From assembly GCA_016584495.1 (NCBI GenBank), contig WAID01000003.1:1488001-1552000 (forward strand): DNA of 64,000 bases, given 5' to 3'. This document shows positions 22,333-36,600 of this stretch, piece by piece; the first letter of the stretch is position 1, and every line of letters starts with the position of its first letter. Position numbers and translations under genes: made by a program. This stretch comes from Celoporthe dispersa (Eukaryota; Ascomycota; Sordariomycetes; Diaporthales; Cryphonectriaceae). Below the pieces are notes generated by a model. It made no database searches. It had not been told where the DNA came from and saw nothing but the letters and a program-made list of their open reading frames with translations.

Positions 22333-24648
22333 ATGTCCTCGGACATTGCTGACAAGTATGAGGTGCTGGAGAAGATCGGTATGCACAGCAACATCCATCC
22401 TCCTCTCTACCTCTGTCCAGTGTCTGCACTGTTGTGACAGACAGATTCTGGTGACTGATGCTGACCTGCTGCTGTCCTGGCCAGGCCATGGCTCCTTTGG
22501 CATCATCCGAAAGGTCCGCAGGAAGGAGGACGGCATGATCCTCTGCCGCAAGGAGATCTCCTACCTCAAGATGTCCCAGAAGGAGCGCGAACAGCTCCAT
22601 GCTGAGTTTACCATCCTGTCCTCCCTCCGCCACACCAACATTGTCGGCTACTACTCCCGAGAGCACCTCAAGACCACCCAAGACCTGCACATCTACATGG
22701 AATACTGCGGAAACGGAGACCTTGGCCGTGTCATCAGCGGACTGCAGGAAAAGAACGAGTACGCAGAGGAGGCCTTCGTCTGGAGCATCTTTTCTCAGCT
22801 GGTGACCGCCCTCTACCGCTGTCACTACGGCATCGATCCTCCAGAGGTCGGCAAGAACGTTATGGGCCTCGGCCCGACCGCGAGGCCCAAGACCCCCTCA
22901 GGCTGCATGACCATCCTGCACCGTGACCTTAAGCCCGAGAATAGTACGTGACCCGCCCGCAGATCGGTGCATTGCGCGGGTGCTGTCGTGTGCACAAGCT
23001 GACGCTGGTCTCTTGCAGTCTTTCTCGGGGAGGACAACTCTGTCAAGCTTGGTGACTTCGGCCTGTCCAAGGTCCTGACCGCGCAGCAGTTCGCCTCGAC
23101 CTATGTCGGCACCCCTTTCTACATGTCTCCAGAGATCTGTGCTGCCGAGACGTACACCCTCAAGTCGGATGTCTGGTCCCTGGGCTGTATCATCTACGAG
23201 CTCTGCACGCGGCAGCCCCCGTTCAACGCCAAGTCTCACTACCAGCTCGTCCAGAAGATCAAGGAGGGAAAGGTCGCCCCGCTCCCCAACGTCTACTCTT
23301 CCGAGCTCAGTGCTGTCATCGCGGACTGCCTGCGGGTCAACCCTGACCGGCGACCCGACACGGCGACCCTGCTCAACCTGCCTGTCGTCCGACTGATGAG
23401 AAAGGAGCGGGAGGTTGTCGAGATGGGCCGGGCGCTCCAGAAGAGGGAGGCTTCCGTGCTGAAGAGGGAGGACTCGGTCCACCGCCGGGCCCGGGAGCTC
23501 GAGAAGAGGGTACAGAAGCTGGACGCCGACAGGATCACGACCAGGCAGGAGATCGACTCTTCTCTGCGGCGGGAGTGGGAGACGCGCGCACGCCTGGAGA
23601 TCGACCGGCTGGTGGCCGTCGAGATCGAACAGCTGCAGGCCAAGTTCGAGGAGGAGGTCCAGGCCCGCGTCCAGGTGGAGCTGAACCAGCACAAGAAGAT
23701 GGTCTCCTTCGCCGCGGCCCAGTCCATGGACTTCAACTCGTCGTCCTCAAAGTCTGACTTCCCGTACTCGTCCATCGGCGCCGACAGCAACCGGAGCGAG
23801 CTGACGGCAGCCACCGACCTGACCGAGCTCTCCGCCGGCCCTGATACCCCGAGCGACGACGTTAAGAAGGCAGCCCGGACGCCATTCGTCCGCGCCCAGA
23901 CCATGTACGCCGGCCCTCTCGGGACTCCTATGGATGTTGATAAGATGTCTCCCTCCCCCTGTGCCATCGCATCGCTCTCGCTGTCGCCCCGGCGTAAGAA
24001 CGCAGGCAAGGGCCCCTTCGTGCACGCGCCCAACATCTTCGCCAGCGACGAGTGGCGCAAGGTCCCCGAGATCACCGACGACTTCGACTCCGACCCCGAG
24101 GAGGACGAGTCTGACGAGACACCGGTGTCTCCCTCCCCAACGCGAAAGGTCAAGAAGGTGACAGGCACCACGCGGCCGGGTCTGGCGCACATGAGGACAG
24201 CACCTGCCGAGAATGTGCTCAAGAACAAGCCCTCCCTGCCCGCACCGACTCGCACCACGGGCAACCTCCTGCACCTGACCTCAGGCCAGGAGATGCGATC
24301 CCCCAGCATCCTCCGCGAGCGGGACCTGGCCAACCGCCAGCTCTCCAAGATCCCTTCCTACACGAACCTGTCCGCCGCTGGCAGCGGGATTCGTCTGGCC
24401 GGGCCGGCCTGTCTCGCAAGACCTCCTTGACCGGTCCCAATAGCAACAACAGCGGCGGCCTGGTCAGCAAGATGACCAACGTGAGGGGCCGAACTCTCGT
24501 TGAGCTGTCACAGGCTCGTGCTGGTAGCCGTCTGCCAGGCAGCAACGAGAACTCGAAGGCAGCGGTCTGGGACCCCGAGACCGACGAGATGCCGAGTCCC
24601 TTCCTCGTCCGCAGCAAGCACATTCCTAAGCCCGTCCCGAGCGTCTGA
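22333..24648 (+). CDS. nimA: NIMA mitotic protein kinase (one frameshift)
   Basis: Serine/threonine kinase required for mitotic entry; about 711 aa, close to Aspergillus NIMA. Exons 22333-22378, 22485-22943 and 23019-24648; introns GTATGC...GCCAG and GTACGT...TTGCAG join KIG-HGSFG and KPEN-IFLGEDN in phase. Motifs: glycine loop KIGHGSFG (16-21), catalytic K38 (CRKEI), HRD at 161-163, DFG from D181, activation segment STYVGTPFYMSPE, and WSLGCIIYEL. An insert of about 25 residues precedes HRD (PPEVGKNVMGLGPTARPKTP). A coiled coil follows (REVVEMGRALQKREASVLKR...), then a Ser/Pro/acidic regulatory tail. Near 24385-24412 one base is missing; after it the tail continues AGLSRKTSLTGPNSNNS to SKHIPKPVPSV, stop 24648. 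Without correction it ends at 24430. Confidence 0.93.
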
Positions 24649-27600
24649 AAACGGCGTCTCATGAACGGTGATGGTCAGCGAAGGCTTTTTATCTTCTCCT
24701 TTTCTTTTTTTTCCTTCTTGTCTCTTCTCCCTTGTTTATAACACAACCAACCTCTTAGAGAGTTAAAGGTTCCATCCACAGAACCTGCGACAGCAAGTGG
24801 CACCCGACATACTCCTGGCGCCTTCACATAATAGTGTGCCTGCCGGTACTGCTCACTTGCATCCTCATGTGTGGAATTTTCAACCTGGTACAAAGAGTTA
24901 TGATGGGCTAGACATCATCAGAGGACGGCAAAAGCCACCGTCACAGACTGCACATTCGCCGTGCGAGACGATCAGCATTTCATTTGTCAGCGCTCACTGG
25001 AAAAAAGGGGAAGAGGCTGGTGGTCACGGGATGGAGTTTTGAGTGGACGAGAGAGAGACCGGCCAGCGTGGAACGGACAGCAGCGATGAGGCATCTACAC
25101 TTTCTATCCTGTCAAGGGGGGGAGGATTGTAGGTGACTCGGTTCGGCACAGTACCTCCACTACACGCAGCAGCAGCACGGTGGTCCACAAGACTTGATTC
25201 ATTATTCTTACGATGTCATGGTGTTGGGCGTTTGGAGGAAAACACTTATGATGAGCGCTTGCAGGTGTGGTTCGACTGCTTTTTTCTTCCTTTTATTTTT
25301 TTGCCATTGCTGTTCTGCATGATCCATCAGCCTCCTCATGTTATTTAACTCCCGTCCACATGGACTTGTGTGTGTTTTCTTGTTTTTTTGAAAGACCTGC
25401 GATAGTAACTAGCTCATAGCTCGAGCAGCGCAGCAGGCCCGAGAAAATCCGACTCATTATATTCATTACACTGCTGATACCTCAAGTACCCTGCGCCTAC
25501 TCGTCCGGGCAAGGAGGACGTGCTATCGTCCATCACCTTGTCTTCCTCATATTCCTTTGGGTTCCGGCCACCCGAGTCCCTGGTTTGAAGAATGGCATCC
25601 AGGCTCGTCACTTGATTTACCAGGCAAACACACCCTTGCACGGATCACTTATTCACCATAGGTTATATCCCCTCGTGCTCACTGAATCACTAAACGCTAG
25701 GATCTCGCTGCCTGCCTCAGCTGGTCAGAGCCAGCCCAGCCCAGCCCACCCTCACCACGGCACGCACGCAAGGCCTGTCGTATTCGTTCCTCCACGACCC
25801 GCAGGACAGGAACATCCTCCTCGGCGCCAGCCCGTCAGCGCTATGGCACGCGGGTGGGAAGAGACCAGGCAGGGAGGGAGAGTCTCGTGCGCCTCCGCAC
25901 CCGGCAAAGGACCTTCCCGCGTCCGCCCTCTCTGGGGCGCACGGCAGACGAGAGAGAGAGGCGAGGGTGCTGGCACAGGTCAGAAGGGCGGAAACTTTTA
26001 GTGAAGATGGGACGGGTGGACCGGTCTCACTTCGGGATATGGCTCACTTCGGAGGAGGAGGAGGCGGAAGAGGAGGACGATCTCGCGGTCAGCAACCTTG
26101 GCGGGCTACAAGTCTGGGCGGTATCCAGGCCCAGCCAGCCAAGCTTCCTGGGACAAGACCTGCCGCCACAGCCCTCCGAGAGCGGGACGACATTGCGGTC
26201 AAGGAGCCCTTCCCCCCCCCCCCCCTCTCTCAGCTCGATCCTGCCCAGCCGCGCAAGAACCCCCCCTCCTCCCCCTTCGCACGGCGCCGGGATCCTCACG
26301 GCTGGCTTGAGGCCACATGCGCGATCCCGCGCGGACTCAGGCTCAGATTACCGGCCTTGGTCAAGCCACATGGTTCGACTCCCCAGGTTGTCAGTTGCGC
26401 AGCAGCGACGCCTCGTGGCCTGATGCATGCACGCACCAGAGGCCGCCGTGGCTTGGACGAGAATGGGGGCGTCCTCGCCTCAAGACGCCACAACCAGATT
26501 CCGGGAGCCCGGACTTGAGGGTAATAATGTCATGGTTCGTCCCTCTCTCTCTCTTTCTCTCTCTCTCTCTTCATTCGGCCCTACGACCCGCAGTGGCTGA
26601 CCGCTCAAGCCACTGACCCGACGGGCCGCTCAGTGCCAAACCCAAAAGTGGCCACGTCAAGATGTCTTGGATTTTTTTCCCTTTCCCTTTTTACATTCTT
26701 TCTTAGCATAACACCACCACACCGCCCGGGCATTTCTATGCGGGCGTATCGAGGTGAGACTTCCCCTCAAAGAGACTCGACAAGAAAGTTTGGTGCCGAG
26801 CCCAGAAAAATGCGAAACCACGCGGCTTGTGAGACGGTCTCGGTGCCGGGACTGTGACTGGTATATGCTGCGGAGGGCGGTGTCGAGAGAGAAAGAGATA
26901 GACAGCCCTCTCGAGCGGCGTCCAATCGCATCTTGGCCGCGAGCGGGCCAGCTTGTGCCCTTTTTTTTTTTTTAAGCCAGCCCAAAAAAAAAAAAAAACA
27001 CCTTTCTTTTTCTTTCTGCAAAACGTTTTTGGACTGCAATCTAGACAGCATCAATCAGTCCAAGAAGAGATGGAGGGGGGGGGATGGATCACTCAATCAG
27101 AACGGCACAGAATCAAGCAAAAGTCCCGTCATAGCGGCTAGCAGGACTAAGACAGACACACGCACATACAGGGTGACAGGCTGACACGCCGGGCTGGTGG
27201 TATAGGGCCTTCGGTCCTTTTGCCTTGATCTCACAGTTGTCGTGCTTTTGTGTTTCCCGAACTGTTGACATGGGCCCCCTTCAGAAGAGACCCCCAAGAC
27301 ACACCCTCCCTCGGCTCAGCTGGTGTCCCTCTGCTGTGCTGAACGGGGTGTGTGCTTGGCGCTGCACTCCTTTTCTTCTTGTTCTTCTTCTTACCTGATA
27401 TGATAAAGCCAGCACCGTAGAGAAAAAGCCTCGTGCGCCCTTGGCCTCGGCTCGGCGTCGAGCTAGATTCGATCTTGGTGTCCTTCTTGATCTACATCCC
27501 ATGTGTGCGTTGGTGCTGTCTCTGGATTTTTTCCCGCTCCTTCTCCTGTGCTACAGTAGCCCGCCATGATCATGCATACATGCATGCATGCTTTTGCGCC

Positions 27601-30600
27601 GCCGAGACAAGAGTACGCGTCCTCCTCACGTGCGGGAGTACATACCCACCCACCACCCTGCCACCTGCCGATATACTAAAAAAGAAGAAGAAAAATAGGT
27701 ATCTCTGTAGTGCCGTTATCATATCACAGTGTTCCTTGCTTCGTTCGTTCGCCACGTGCGCGGTCTGCGGGGAGGGATCGGGGTGGATCCTGTCGTCACC
27801 ACCCGCAGCATGCAGTCAGTACCAGGGGAGCGCACACTCGAGCCCTCTCGAGTGGTGGGTTGGTCATGTTGATGTTGCCCGAGCCCAGAATTGCGCAATA
27901 AGCAGGCGCATGCGAGGGAGGGCTGCTCAATACCCGAAAGGAGCCTTCTCGATCCCTCGTCGCCTCACCGCCCAAGGACCGAAGAGAGGAGGGGGGGGGG
28001 TGTGTTCCGAATTTCAGGTGCAATGTCCGATGCAGGCAGGGGTTCTGGTCTGGTGCTCGCAGACCAAAGCAGACAAGCCCCCCCCCTCAAAAGAGGGCTG
28101 CCTTGCTGCCAATGCCGGAGCGCTGCGCGGCTGTAGCGTTTTGTTTTCTGGATGACGATCATATGCAAGGCCTGCACCGGGAAGTGACCGGATGTGCTGC
28201 GAAGACGGGTGCAATGTCTGAGATGGGCAACCCCACCGCCGCCCGCTGGCTCAGCCCAGCCCAAGGTGAGCGAGCTTCTGCTTTTCGCCCGGCCGCCGTC
28301 CGGTCACCTTCCCACTGTGAAGGCTCCGTCCGCGATTCGGCCGACGGTGATGGGAACAAGAGGAATGCTTCGGGAAGGTGAGTGTGCCTTGACCGAGAAG
28401 ACGATATACAGGCGCTTCGATACGTGATCTCCGCAGCCAAGAAAGAAAGAATAAAAAATCAGGGAAAAAAGGAAAAAGAAAAAACCAAAAAACCACCCCG
28501 CCACAGCATGATGTCTCGGACCATACACCCGGAATGACAAGGCGTGATGGTGGACAACGTCGGTACCTTGAGACATTCCCAAGAGAGACTGACTGGGGCC
28601 GGCGCCACATCATCTGGATGCAACCAAGAAGATGATGGTGTGCGGGAGGAGGTGGTGTGTTGGCGTAGCAGTGAGAACAGAACGATGGGGACCAGAAAAA
28701 AAAGTGATGATCGAGGGATTTTCGGCTGGGGGCTGGGCCAGATTCCCTAACTCGGCATGAAACTCGGGGCAGGATTGCGACTCTGCCGGCCAGAAAGGGA
28801 AAATGACGGACCCATTCAAGAAGGACCCAGGCCTGCTGCGCTCAGATCTTATCTCTCCGTGCAGGAACTTGGAAATGAACCTTGTTCTTTCAACAAAAAG
28901 GCAAAAAGTTACTTTTCTTGTCCCCTGTTGCCTGATCAGCACCGTCGATAATGGCCCCCATATCCCTTGACAGAGATGGGTGGGCACGGCAGAGAAAGAA
29001 GGGGAGGGAAAAAACAAAGCAAGCTTGGTGGGATGTAGGGATTGGTCGAAGCGCATTGAAGTGGCTCATTATCCCAAAGATGTGTCACTATTCCATCCAC
29101 ACAGCACAGGCTGCCTGTCATATTTCGATGCCGTGCCGCAGAGATCCGGTATGGTTAGGCAGACGACAGATCCTCTTCGCACAGCGCACTGCAGCTTTTT
29201 GTGCTCTCTCGCATGCGCTCCCTGAAGAGGAAGCATGGCCCGACTGTCGGTCTTTTTTGGGGGCAAGGAGATCTGCAGGAGGGATGTTGGTGATCCCTGG
29301 CCAACCGCTTCCCCGGATTCGGCGCGCATGTGGGACCTCGCAGAGCGCGCGTGGCTCGTCAGGGATGGGATGGATGGACCCGTCGTTAAAGTACGCGGGG
29401 ATACCGAGGATGTACCATCATAGTACCATGGTATGTTGCTCTCGTAGCAGTAGGTCATCGATCCATCAACAGACCCGGGTTTGAGTGGTCAGCTACCGCA
29501 GTTGCAGAGCGGAGAACAACAACAAGAAGAAGAAGAAGAAGAAGGAAGAGAAGGAGGTCTCTCTCTCTCTCGCAGAATCTGTCATGAGACCTCCTCGTCC
29601 AGTGCTCTAGGACGTTTTCCTCCTCTGGCCAGTAGTATACCCATGGTCCTTATCAACTGCATGTACAAGGAATCAACAATGCATCCTGTGGTACAGTAGT
29701 AGGAGAGACGGGAGCGACCTCGGCGGCGATCGCAATGTAGGTTGAGCTGTCGCCGCCATACGGGGCCTCTCCCGCCCACCATTTCTCATTACCCGCACCA
29801 CTCTGGGCCCTTTGCGCAGCTGCAATGCAATGCCGCTTGTCGGAGAAATCCAGCCTGTCAAATGAGCAGCCAGGCTATTGGTATTAGCTAGTGCAAGGGG
29901 TGGTGGCATCTCTCTCGATAACAGGAGGATTTGCAGGGCTGCCTTTGAAGTGACCTCACTCTTGATGTCACATCCACCACCACCACCACCACCACCTGGG
30001 CCGAGGTCACAACAGCGGATTGGCGCCCAACATACGTGTGCTTTCGAGGAGATGATGACCGCCCCTCGGATGCTGTGCCTCGGAATGGAATCGGCTGCAG
30101 CCTGCTGATAAGGCTTGGGGAGGTGACCCGGGCCACTGGAAACTTTTACGACCTTCCGAATTCAGCGTCACTAGTCACCGGCTGGATGGAATGGCATGCA
30201 CTTGCGCCGCTTACACGCAGCCCATCATAAACCTGTCCAGCCATGAAACATGGCGATCTTCCGCTATATCCGCTGCCCGCCGACATCCTCTGTGTGTGTG
30301 TGTGTGTATGCGTGTGTCCCCGCTGCGAAGGAGGGTTTCTCCGAACACCGGTTCTGAAAGGAGTCACCTAGGCGAGAATTGTACACTGAGGGTGGTCAGC
30401 CTGTAGAGGTTGCATGAGCGGACCAGATCGCAGAAGAGCCACCACGATTCTCTGGATCTCTCCCAAGACCAGCGCATGCTACTGGGTAGAGCCCAGGACC
30501 CACCACCACTCGCGCAATTTTCTGGGTGCCATGTCTCACAGCCATCCCGTTCACGCTCCAGCAGGGAACGCCATTGGCAAGAGTGTACCCTGATGCCGAT

Positions 30601-33600
30601 GCCACCCTGTGCTCCATCTGTACTGCCAACTCACACACACATGGTCAGCCCCATATGTATATCAGAGCAGATATTGCTGCAGCATGTGCAACAAATGCCG
30701 GACTCGGAAAGATCGATGGCTCGCAGCAGGGCGATCTCCGCCTGCGAGGTCGTACACATCCATCCATGCGGCGCCGAATCGTAAGATGAAAGGTGCAGCG
30801 CGTACAGACAGAGCCGTGTGTTCTCGTGAGACTGGTTTGCATATCGATATGAGAAGGTGGTAATGACGTGGCTTCAGCATCATGCCGCCGCCGTCGAGCT
30901 GCTGTGTATGGAGTACACGATCCACCGCATACGAATACGCTGTAAGTCGTGTGTGAATGCTGACAAGGGGGCGTCGAGTAAACCCACCTCCTCGCATCTC
31001 TTCGGAATTCAGCCGCCACGCCAGCATAACCGCTCCCCTCCCCTTGCTGCTTTTGTTTCTCCTTTGTTTCCAAACAATATTCAACACCGTTTCTCGTCAT
31101 GCGCTCACGGTGAAAATTCTTCGGTGCCGATCGCAACCCACCGATATGCCCGATTACAACCGGCGTATAGCCACCTCGGGCGGTGAGCCATCGTGTACCC
31201 ATGTTGCTGGACCCTTTCTGGACCGAATCGGCCTCACCCGGCGGTAAGGTCCCAGCTCGACTTGGTGGTGTCACACTGCATAATCATAGCGATGATCAGG
31301 TGGTATAGTGTTGAGGGAAAGCAGTAGGCCGGGTGCTGTGCGTGCTTGCACTGCATTGCAGCCTGGAGCATCCGCTGACAAACACCGGAAATTCCCCGAA
31401 TGGTTTTCGGTGGCTGAGACAACATGTCGTTGCAATAGGCTCGACATTTGCGTCGCTACCCGCGTGACAAACCGTTGGCGTTGGCTTTTCTCTAGTCCCG
31501 GATTGGTATCCAACTCGTTCCCCCACTCGGGCACATTGACAACTAAGCTGCCTGGCCATTATGTAAAGAGGTGCTGGAGTGAGGCCCCGAAGAAAGCCGC
31601 TTAAACAGGTGGTCTCGCTTGCTGTTCGGTGGCGCTCGAGGTCTGCAGAGTTCAGAAAAGACCCTCCCCATCCGTCAACCGACTGCGCCTATGCCGCATT
31701 GTAAATTGCGCAACGACCCCCGTATGAAGAGGACTCAAGTCAGGCCATGATGACAAGATGTGACCTGGACTTAGGATTTAACCACCATGGGTCGAGATTA
31801 GGCTTGCGCCAAGTCGACTTTCCCAAAAGTCCTGGGAAAAGATCAGCGCTGGCCAGGGCTGTGGGAACGAGGGCTGCGTTGACAACAACCAAAGTGCTAC
31901 GTGACAATCTGCCGCACACGTGTCATGCTATCCACAGCGCACCGCCAAGAGACTCGTGGTCGGCTGCTGAGCATTCACCAGCTGAAGTTGATACGCACCC
32001 ACGCACTTCAGAAAGCAGATTGTAGACAGGCTGTGTGTGACTTGGATCAACCCTGGCGATGCCACGCGCTCATGAAGATCGCTCAGGGAGGCCCTTGCAG
32101 CCAGCTGACTTGCCGATTGGAGATGGGTTTCCACTTGTAAATGACAGAGGTCCACCAGCTGCAGTACACGCTAGGGTGCGGGCCGGAATTTCGAGGAAGA
32201 TTACTGCAATGTTGCTGTGCATACTGCCGCAGAACGGCTGAGGAAGGAAAGCTCTTCGTCGACCCGCCCCGCTATGCACGTTGGTCGATGTCGAGCATCA
32301 TTGCCCGTACCTAGATAGACCGACCTCCCTCCGAATGTCGAAGTGCAGACGAGGGTATACTGGTAGAGCATCGCCTGGTAGCTGGACCAGACGGACTGCC
32401 CGCGCTCTCCACACAATCGACGTGGTCCGGGGAGTCAAGGTCGTGGGGAAATGTGTCTTTCTAGAAGCTGTGTTGTTTCTCGCCCCTGGCAATGAGCCTT
32501 GGTCGCTGTAGCTCTGTGAGCCCCACTGGCCGACAGAGACAAGACTGGGACGGACGAGATTTGCTGAGACTGGCAGGGTGGGAATTGGATATCGAGCTAC
32601 CATAGAAGATGGGGTCGTGGCCCTTGCTTAGTGGAAATGCCGAAACTAGCCTCGAGGCGAGGAGAATTCTCCTGGCAAATGCGCAGAGACCAGCAGCGGG
32701 TCGGTGCAATTCGTCGGCGACTCCAGGTGATCGGCGAACGGAACTTTCTTCCTCTCGGACCACTCTCATGAGATCAAAAGGAGGCCAGATAAGTAGCAGC
32801 TCATGACAATTCTGCAGATCCTGCGAATTTGCCGGTTGGAACAAGTCCTTGGTGTAGCCAAGCTTAGTTGTGATGCTATCGTCAGGTGAGCCCGGGCTCG
32901 TCATCTGCGGGAAATTCTGCCGTCGTCGTCAAGAGACACATGGAGGTCTTCAAGCCGAAGAGAAATACCGTGCCAGTCAGAGAAGATTGCACTATGCAGA
33001 GAGTGGGGTCCTTTCTCGAAAGCGTCGTACGAAGTCCATAAGCGCTGCAATTTGCGGCGTCGTCGATCAGTTGATCTGGGTAGGCTGAGCTAGCCGGGTC
33101 TTGGTGGGCGGATCACGTCGGGGACAAGTCGTACGTCTTGACGATGTAAGCTCTAAGTCCTCAGGCAGCTGCCGGAATAACAAATAATAAAAGAGAAAAA
33201 CGACGTACCTCCCTCACACACAATGTGATAGTGGTTGTTGAACATTGATGGATTGGCCAATTGAAAAGAAAGAGAAAGAAGTAAAAAAAAAAAAAAAGAG
33301 GCAGGAGAAATGAAATTCTGGGGTACAGATCGACAGAACCGAGGACGGGATTGACGACATGAGGGCCCAACGGACGAGACGAAGCTGGGGGGCCGGAACG
33401 ACCATGTGTTGGGTCCCAAGCTGGGCTTCAGGGGGACGGGGTGATCATGCCGTACAGGGTGTCCCAAACTTCCAAATGGGAAGAAGAAGACGTGACCGTA
33501 GCGCCAAGACGCCATCTCACGACCCGTGTAGATCGTCGTTTTTTTTCCTGATGTGTGCATATGCATTAGCGTTCTCAACGCCCACGAGCGCAGAAACTCC

Positions 33601-36600
33601 ATACTAAAGCACTTATGGTAGTATGGAATAGTAAGAGCAACTTACGGGCGAGGAGGGTCCATAGATGAGTTGCTAGTGCCGGCGCGGCTACCTGATGCCG
33701 CGTGGTGGCCCTGGTCCAGCACCTGGGTGTCGGTCGGAGGCTGTCCTCTAACTCACACTATTAGCTCTTAGGTCAGTCAGCATCAAGAGGGAATCCCGGG
33801 AACTGGGACTTCTACGGGAGCGCGACGAGGATGTTCCCGCATGCACGTGGCCCAGGGCCAGCGGCCATGTTCTTGTTCCAACCACGTCCCCGCCTGCGCC
33901 CGGACCGTGCTCTTGCGTGCGGCGTGGACACCCGAGTATCTCGAAGCGGTGCTGACAAGACAACAGATAGCGGAGAGCATGCCTGCTGACTGCCAATGCA
34001 GGTGGTGTGCGGGTTGTGGCCGATAACCCCTGCCACAACAGAGCCGTTGTCTGTGGATGGTGGCGAAGAGACGAGTGGTGACTGAGCCCGTAGATATTAC
34101 GTGGTACGAGAATGTGTACGGTGCCGTCGGGAGATCTGATCGCTACCACTACCACGGTAATTAGCCTTATCGACACACGCAAATCCGGAAACCCTTACGG
34201 GCTTTGCAAAGTCGCTTACCAGAGTACCGGTATCCCAAGGTCCATCTTCGAGCCCAAGGAAGCCAGCAACGGCGATCTTTGAAGGAGGGGCGGGAGGGGC
34301 AGGGAGATCGTCGTGACTGTCGACCTGGTCACACATCGTAATGACCTCGATTGTACCAGCCCTTTTCTCTCCCCTTTTTCTGTTTCTCTCGCGTGCTCTC
34401 CCCGTCTCCCTCTTTCTCTGTGTGCGTTGTGTATGTGCATGCAGCAGGTAAGAACAGCTCGTTGCGCAGGATGCACGACACTGTATAATGAAGCATCAGC
34501 TGTTGCCACCAGAGAAGAAAATAGGGGGCGAGTGGGGGAGGCGGTCGGAATTGTGCAGAAGCGAGGTTTTTCGGGGCGTGAGGGTGAGGAAAGAAGCACG
34601 AACGGTAGGTATTGAGACTTGCCTGTTCATGACATCAGGCGGTTGCCACTTGCAGACCTGGGAAGGAAGACACAACCAATTGCCCATCTCCAACACGACG
34701 CCCCCTAACCAACCCCACCTACCCTTTCAAGTAGTTCTCAACAGCCAACCTTCAAGCCTCTCGTATCTTTTGACAGGACAGGTCTCACCTCCTCTTGGTC
34801 GCATTCTCCTCACCTTACTTGCCGTGGCCTCAGGCAGAGTGCAGCAAGCATGGCTTTTGTGCATAGCCTTTTTTTTTATTTTTTAAGTATGCTTCAAGAC
34901 AACCTGATCGAGATACTACAGCATGCATTCGTCCACCTGCGCATTAACGCCAGCACGGAACAGCACGTTGATGGGTCTCGTCCACCACACATTCACACAT
35001 CCGCAAGTGGTCTTGAGCTGCGGTCCTCCATGAGATAGCCAACGCAGCACAGACACCACCAGTGTCCATCAGGTCAACCGCTGCACATAGATGCCGCCAG
35101 TCGGACTGGCTGGACATGGAGCTGGTCGACACAGGGCAGTACACATCGGATGGCATCTGGATAAGGCCAAGGCATGATCAGATGCAACTAGAGCACCAAT
35201 ACCCAGGGCTTTAGACGGAGCGCAGTAGTCTTGACTGCTGTGTGATACAGGACCAATGAGACGTCAACGTCATGTCGACCATGACTTGACCTTCAAGAGA
35301 AGGCGCAGGGAGAGAGCCTCAGGCAGCCTACCCCCTTCTTGTCATCGTCAGACTCTGCCTGTCCCAGATGCGAAGGCAAAGCGCCATGCGCCCACCACGG
35401 AAGCCCCTCGTTGAGGACGGAGCTCTCGGATCACCAGGCTCTGCTTCATGCCAAGCTCCTCGGCGACAACGTACTCCAGGATGCGCCTGATTCGCCTGCA
35501 CCACCCCTGTCTGTTTCCTTACAGTACAGTCGATCACGGGCCCCTTAAAAACGGACCTGGAACCGTTCTTTTGGGGGGAAGGGGGGAAGGGTGGTAGGAC
35601 AAGCCTCCCTAGGCGGTGTCTGGGCCCTGTTGGCCTTACTCACCTCCGAGTCGCATCACTCATGTCAATTAACCTTGTTTTTTGTTTATCCCTCTCCCAC
35701 AAGCTTATTTGATCCGGCTTGTTTGAGACTTTGTGAGCCGCGTCTCAGCAGCCTCCTGGCAAGCCACTCCAGCACGGGACCATTAGCAGCAGTAAAGGGT
35801 ACTGAAGATCAGAGCGTGGATCAGCCGTGCATCCTCGTGCAATCGACTGCACCTCAACTCCCAGGTCCATCACTCTTGGATGTTTTGTGGGGGGTGGAGG
35901 GGAGCGGTCCTGGTGGGGATAATTCTACCAAGTAAACTTTCACCATCTGGCTCGGGGCGCAGCTCAGACGCCCGCGTGCCTCCTGTTACCTGAGAGCATC
36001 TACGCCATCTTGGTCATGACAACGCTTGGCACCTCAGTGGCACCAGCACCACGACTGCTTTTCCACCTGTTGCAAAGCCAAAAGGGAGGGGGGGAGAAAG
36101 AAGAGGGAAAAAGGGAGCAGGGAATCGTATTTACTGCGTGGACAGCGTGTTGCATTGGCGAAACTTGAAAGAATAACGTCATCATTGCTCGGAAACCTGA
36201 GAGACACGACTCCGGGTGGACGTGACAGCACATCCGCAGCCCACACCTTCAGGATCCGCCCTCGAAGGTGGTTCCGTGTCCAGGAAGGAGAAACCAAGTG
36301 ACGATCCATTGGTCCACTCGAGAATCAAATTTGTCAATCTTTACCAAGCGCGCGGTCTGATCTGCGCAGAGCAGATGGTGGGTGGTCGAGCCGGGTGGTG
36401 GCTAAAACATCCGGCAACCATGTCTTTGTCAAGAGAGAGAGAGAGAGATAGAGAGAGGGACAGTATGTGTGAGGGTGTGAGAGAGGCTGCTGATGGGGGG
36501 GGGCCGCCCGGACTCTGGAACGGCGACAGCATCGCCATCCGAACGCGGGGCAAAGTAGCCTGTTTGAAGTTTTGAGATGGCATCTGGTGGAGGGACGTTC

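Noticed and set aside
23293..24348. Antisense frame opposite NIMA
   Set aside because: Codon-bias shadow of the kinase gene; Ser/Arg-rich with no motif.
25854..26518. Two overlapping 180-190 codon frames, one with a GGGGGGRGGRSRG stretch
   Set aside because: Both arise from GA-rich low-complexity DNA; no start context, motif or intron signals.
27433..28155. 240-codon plus frame with hydrophobic start
   Set aside because: Contains a poly-Lys run from an A-rich tract and has random-looking composition; not supportable.
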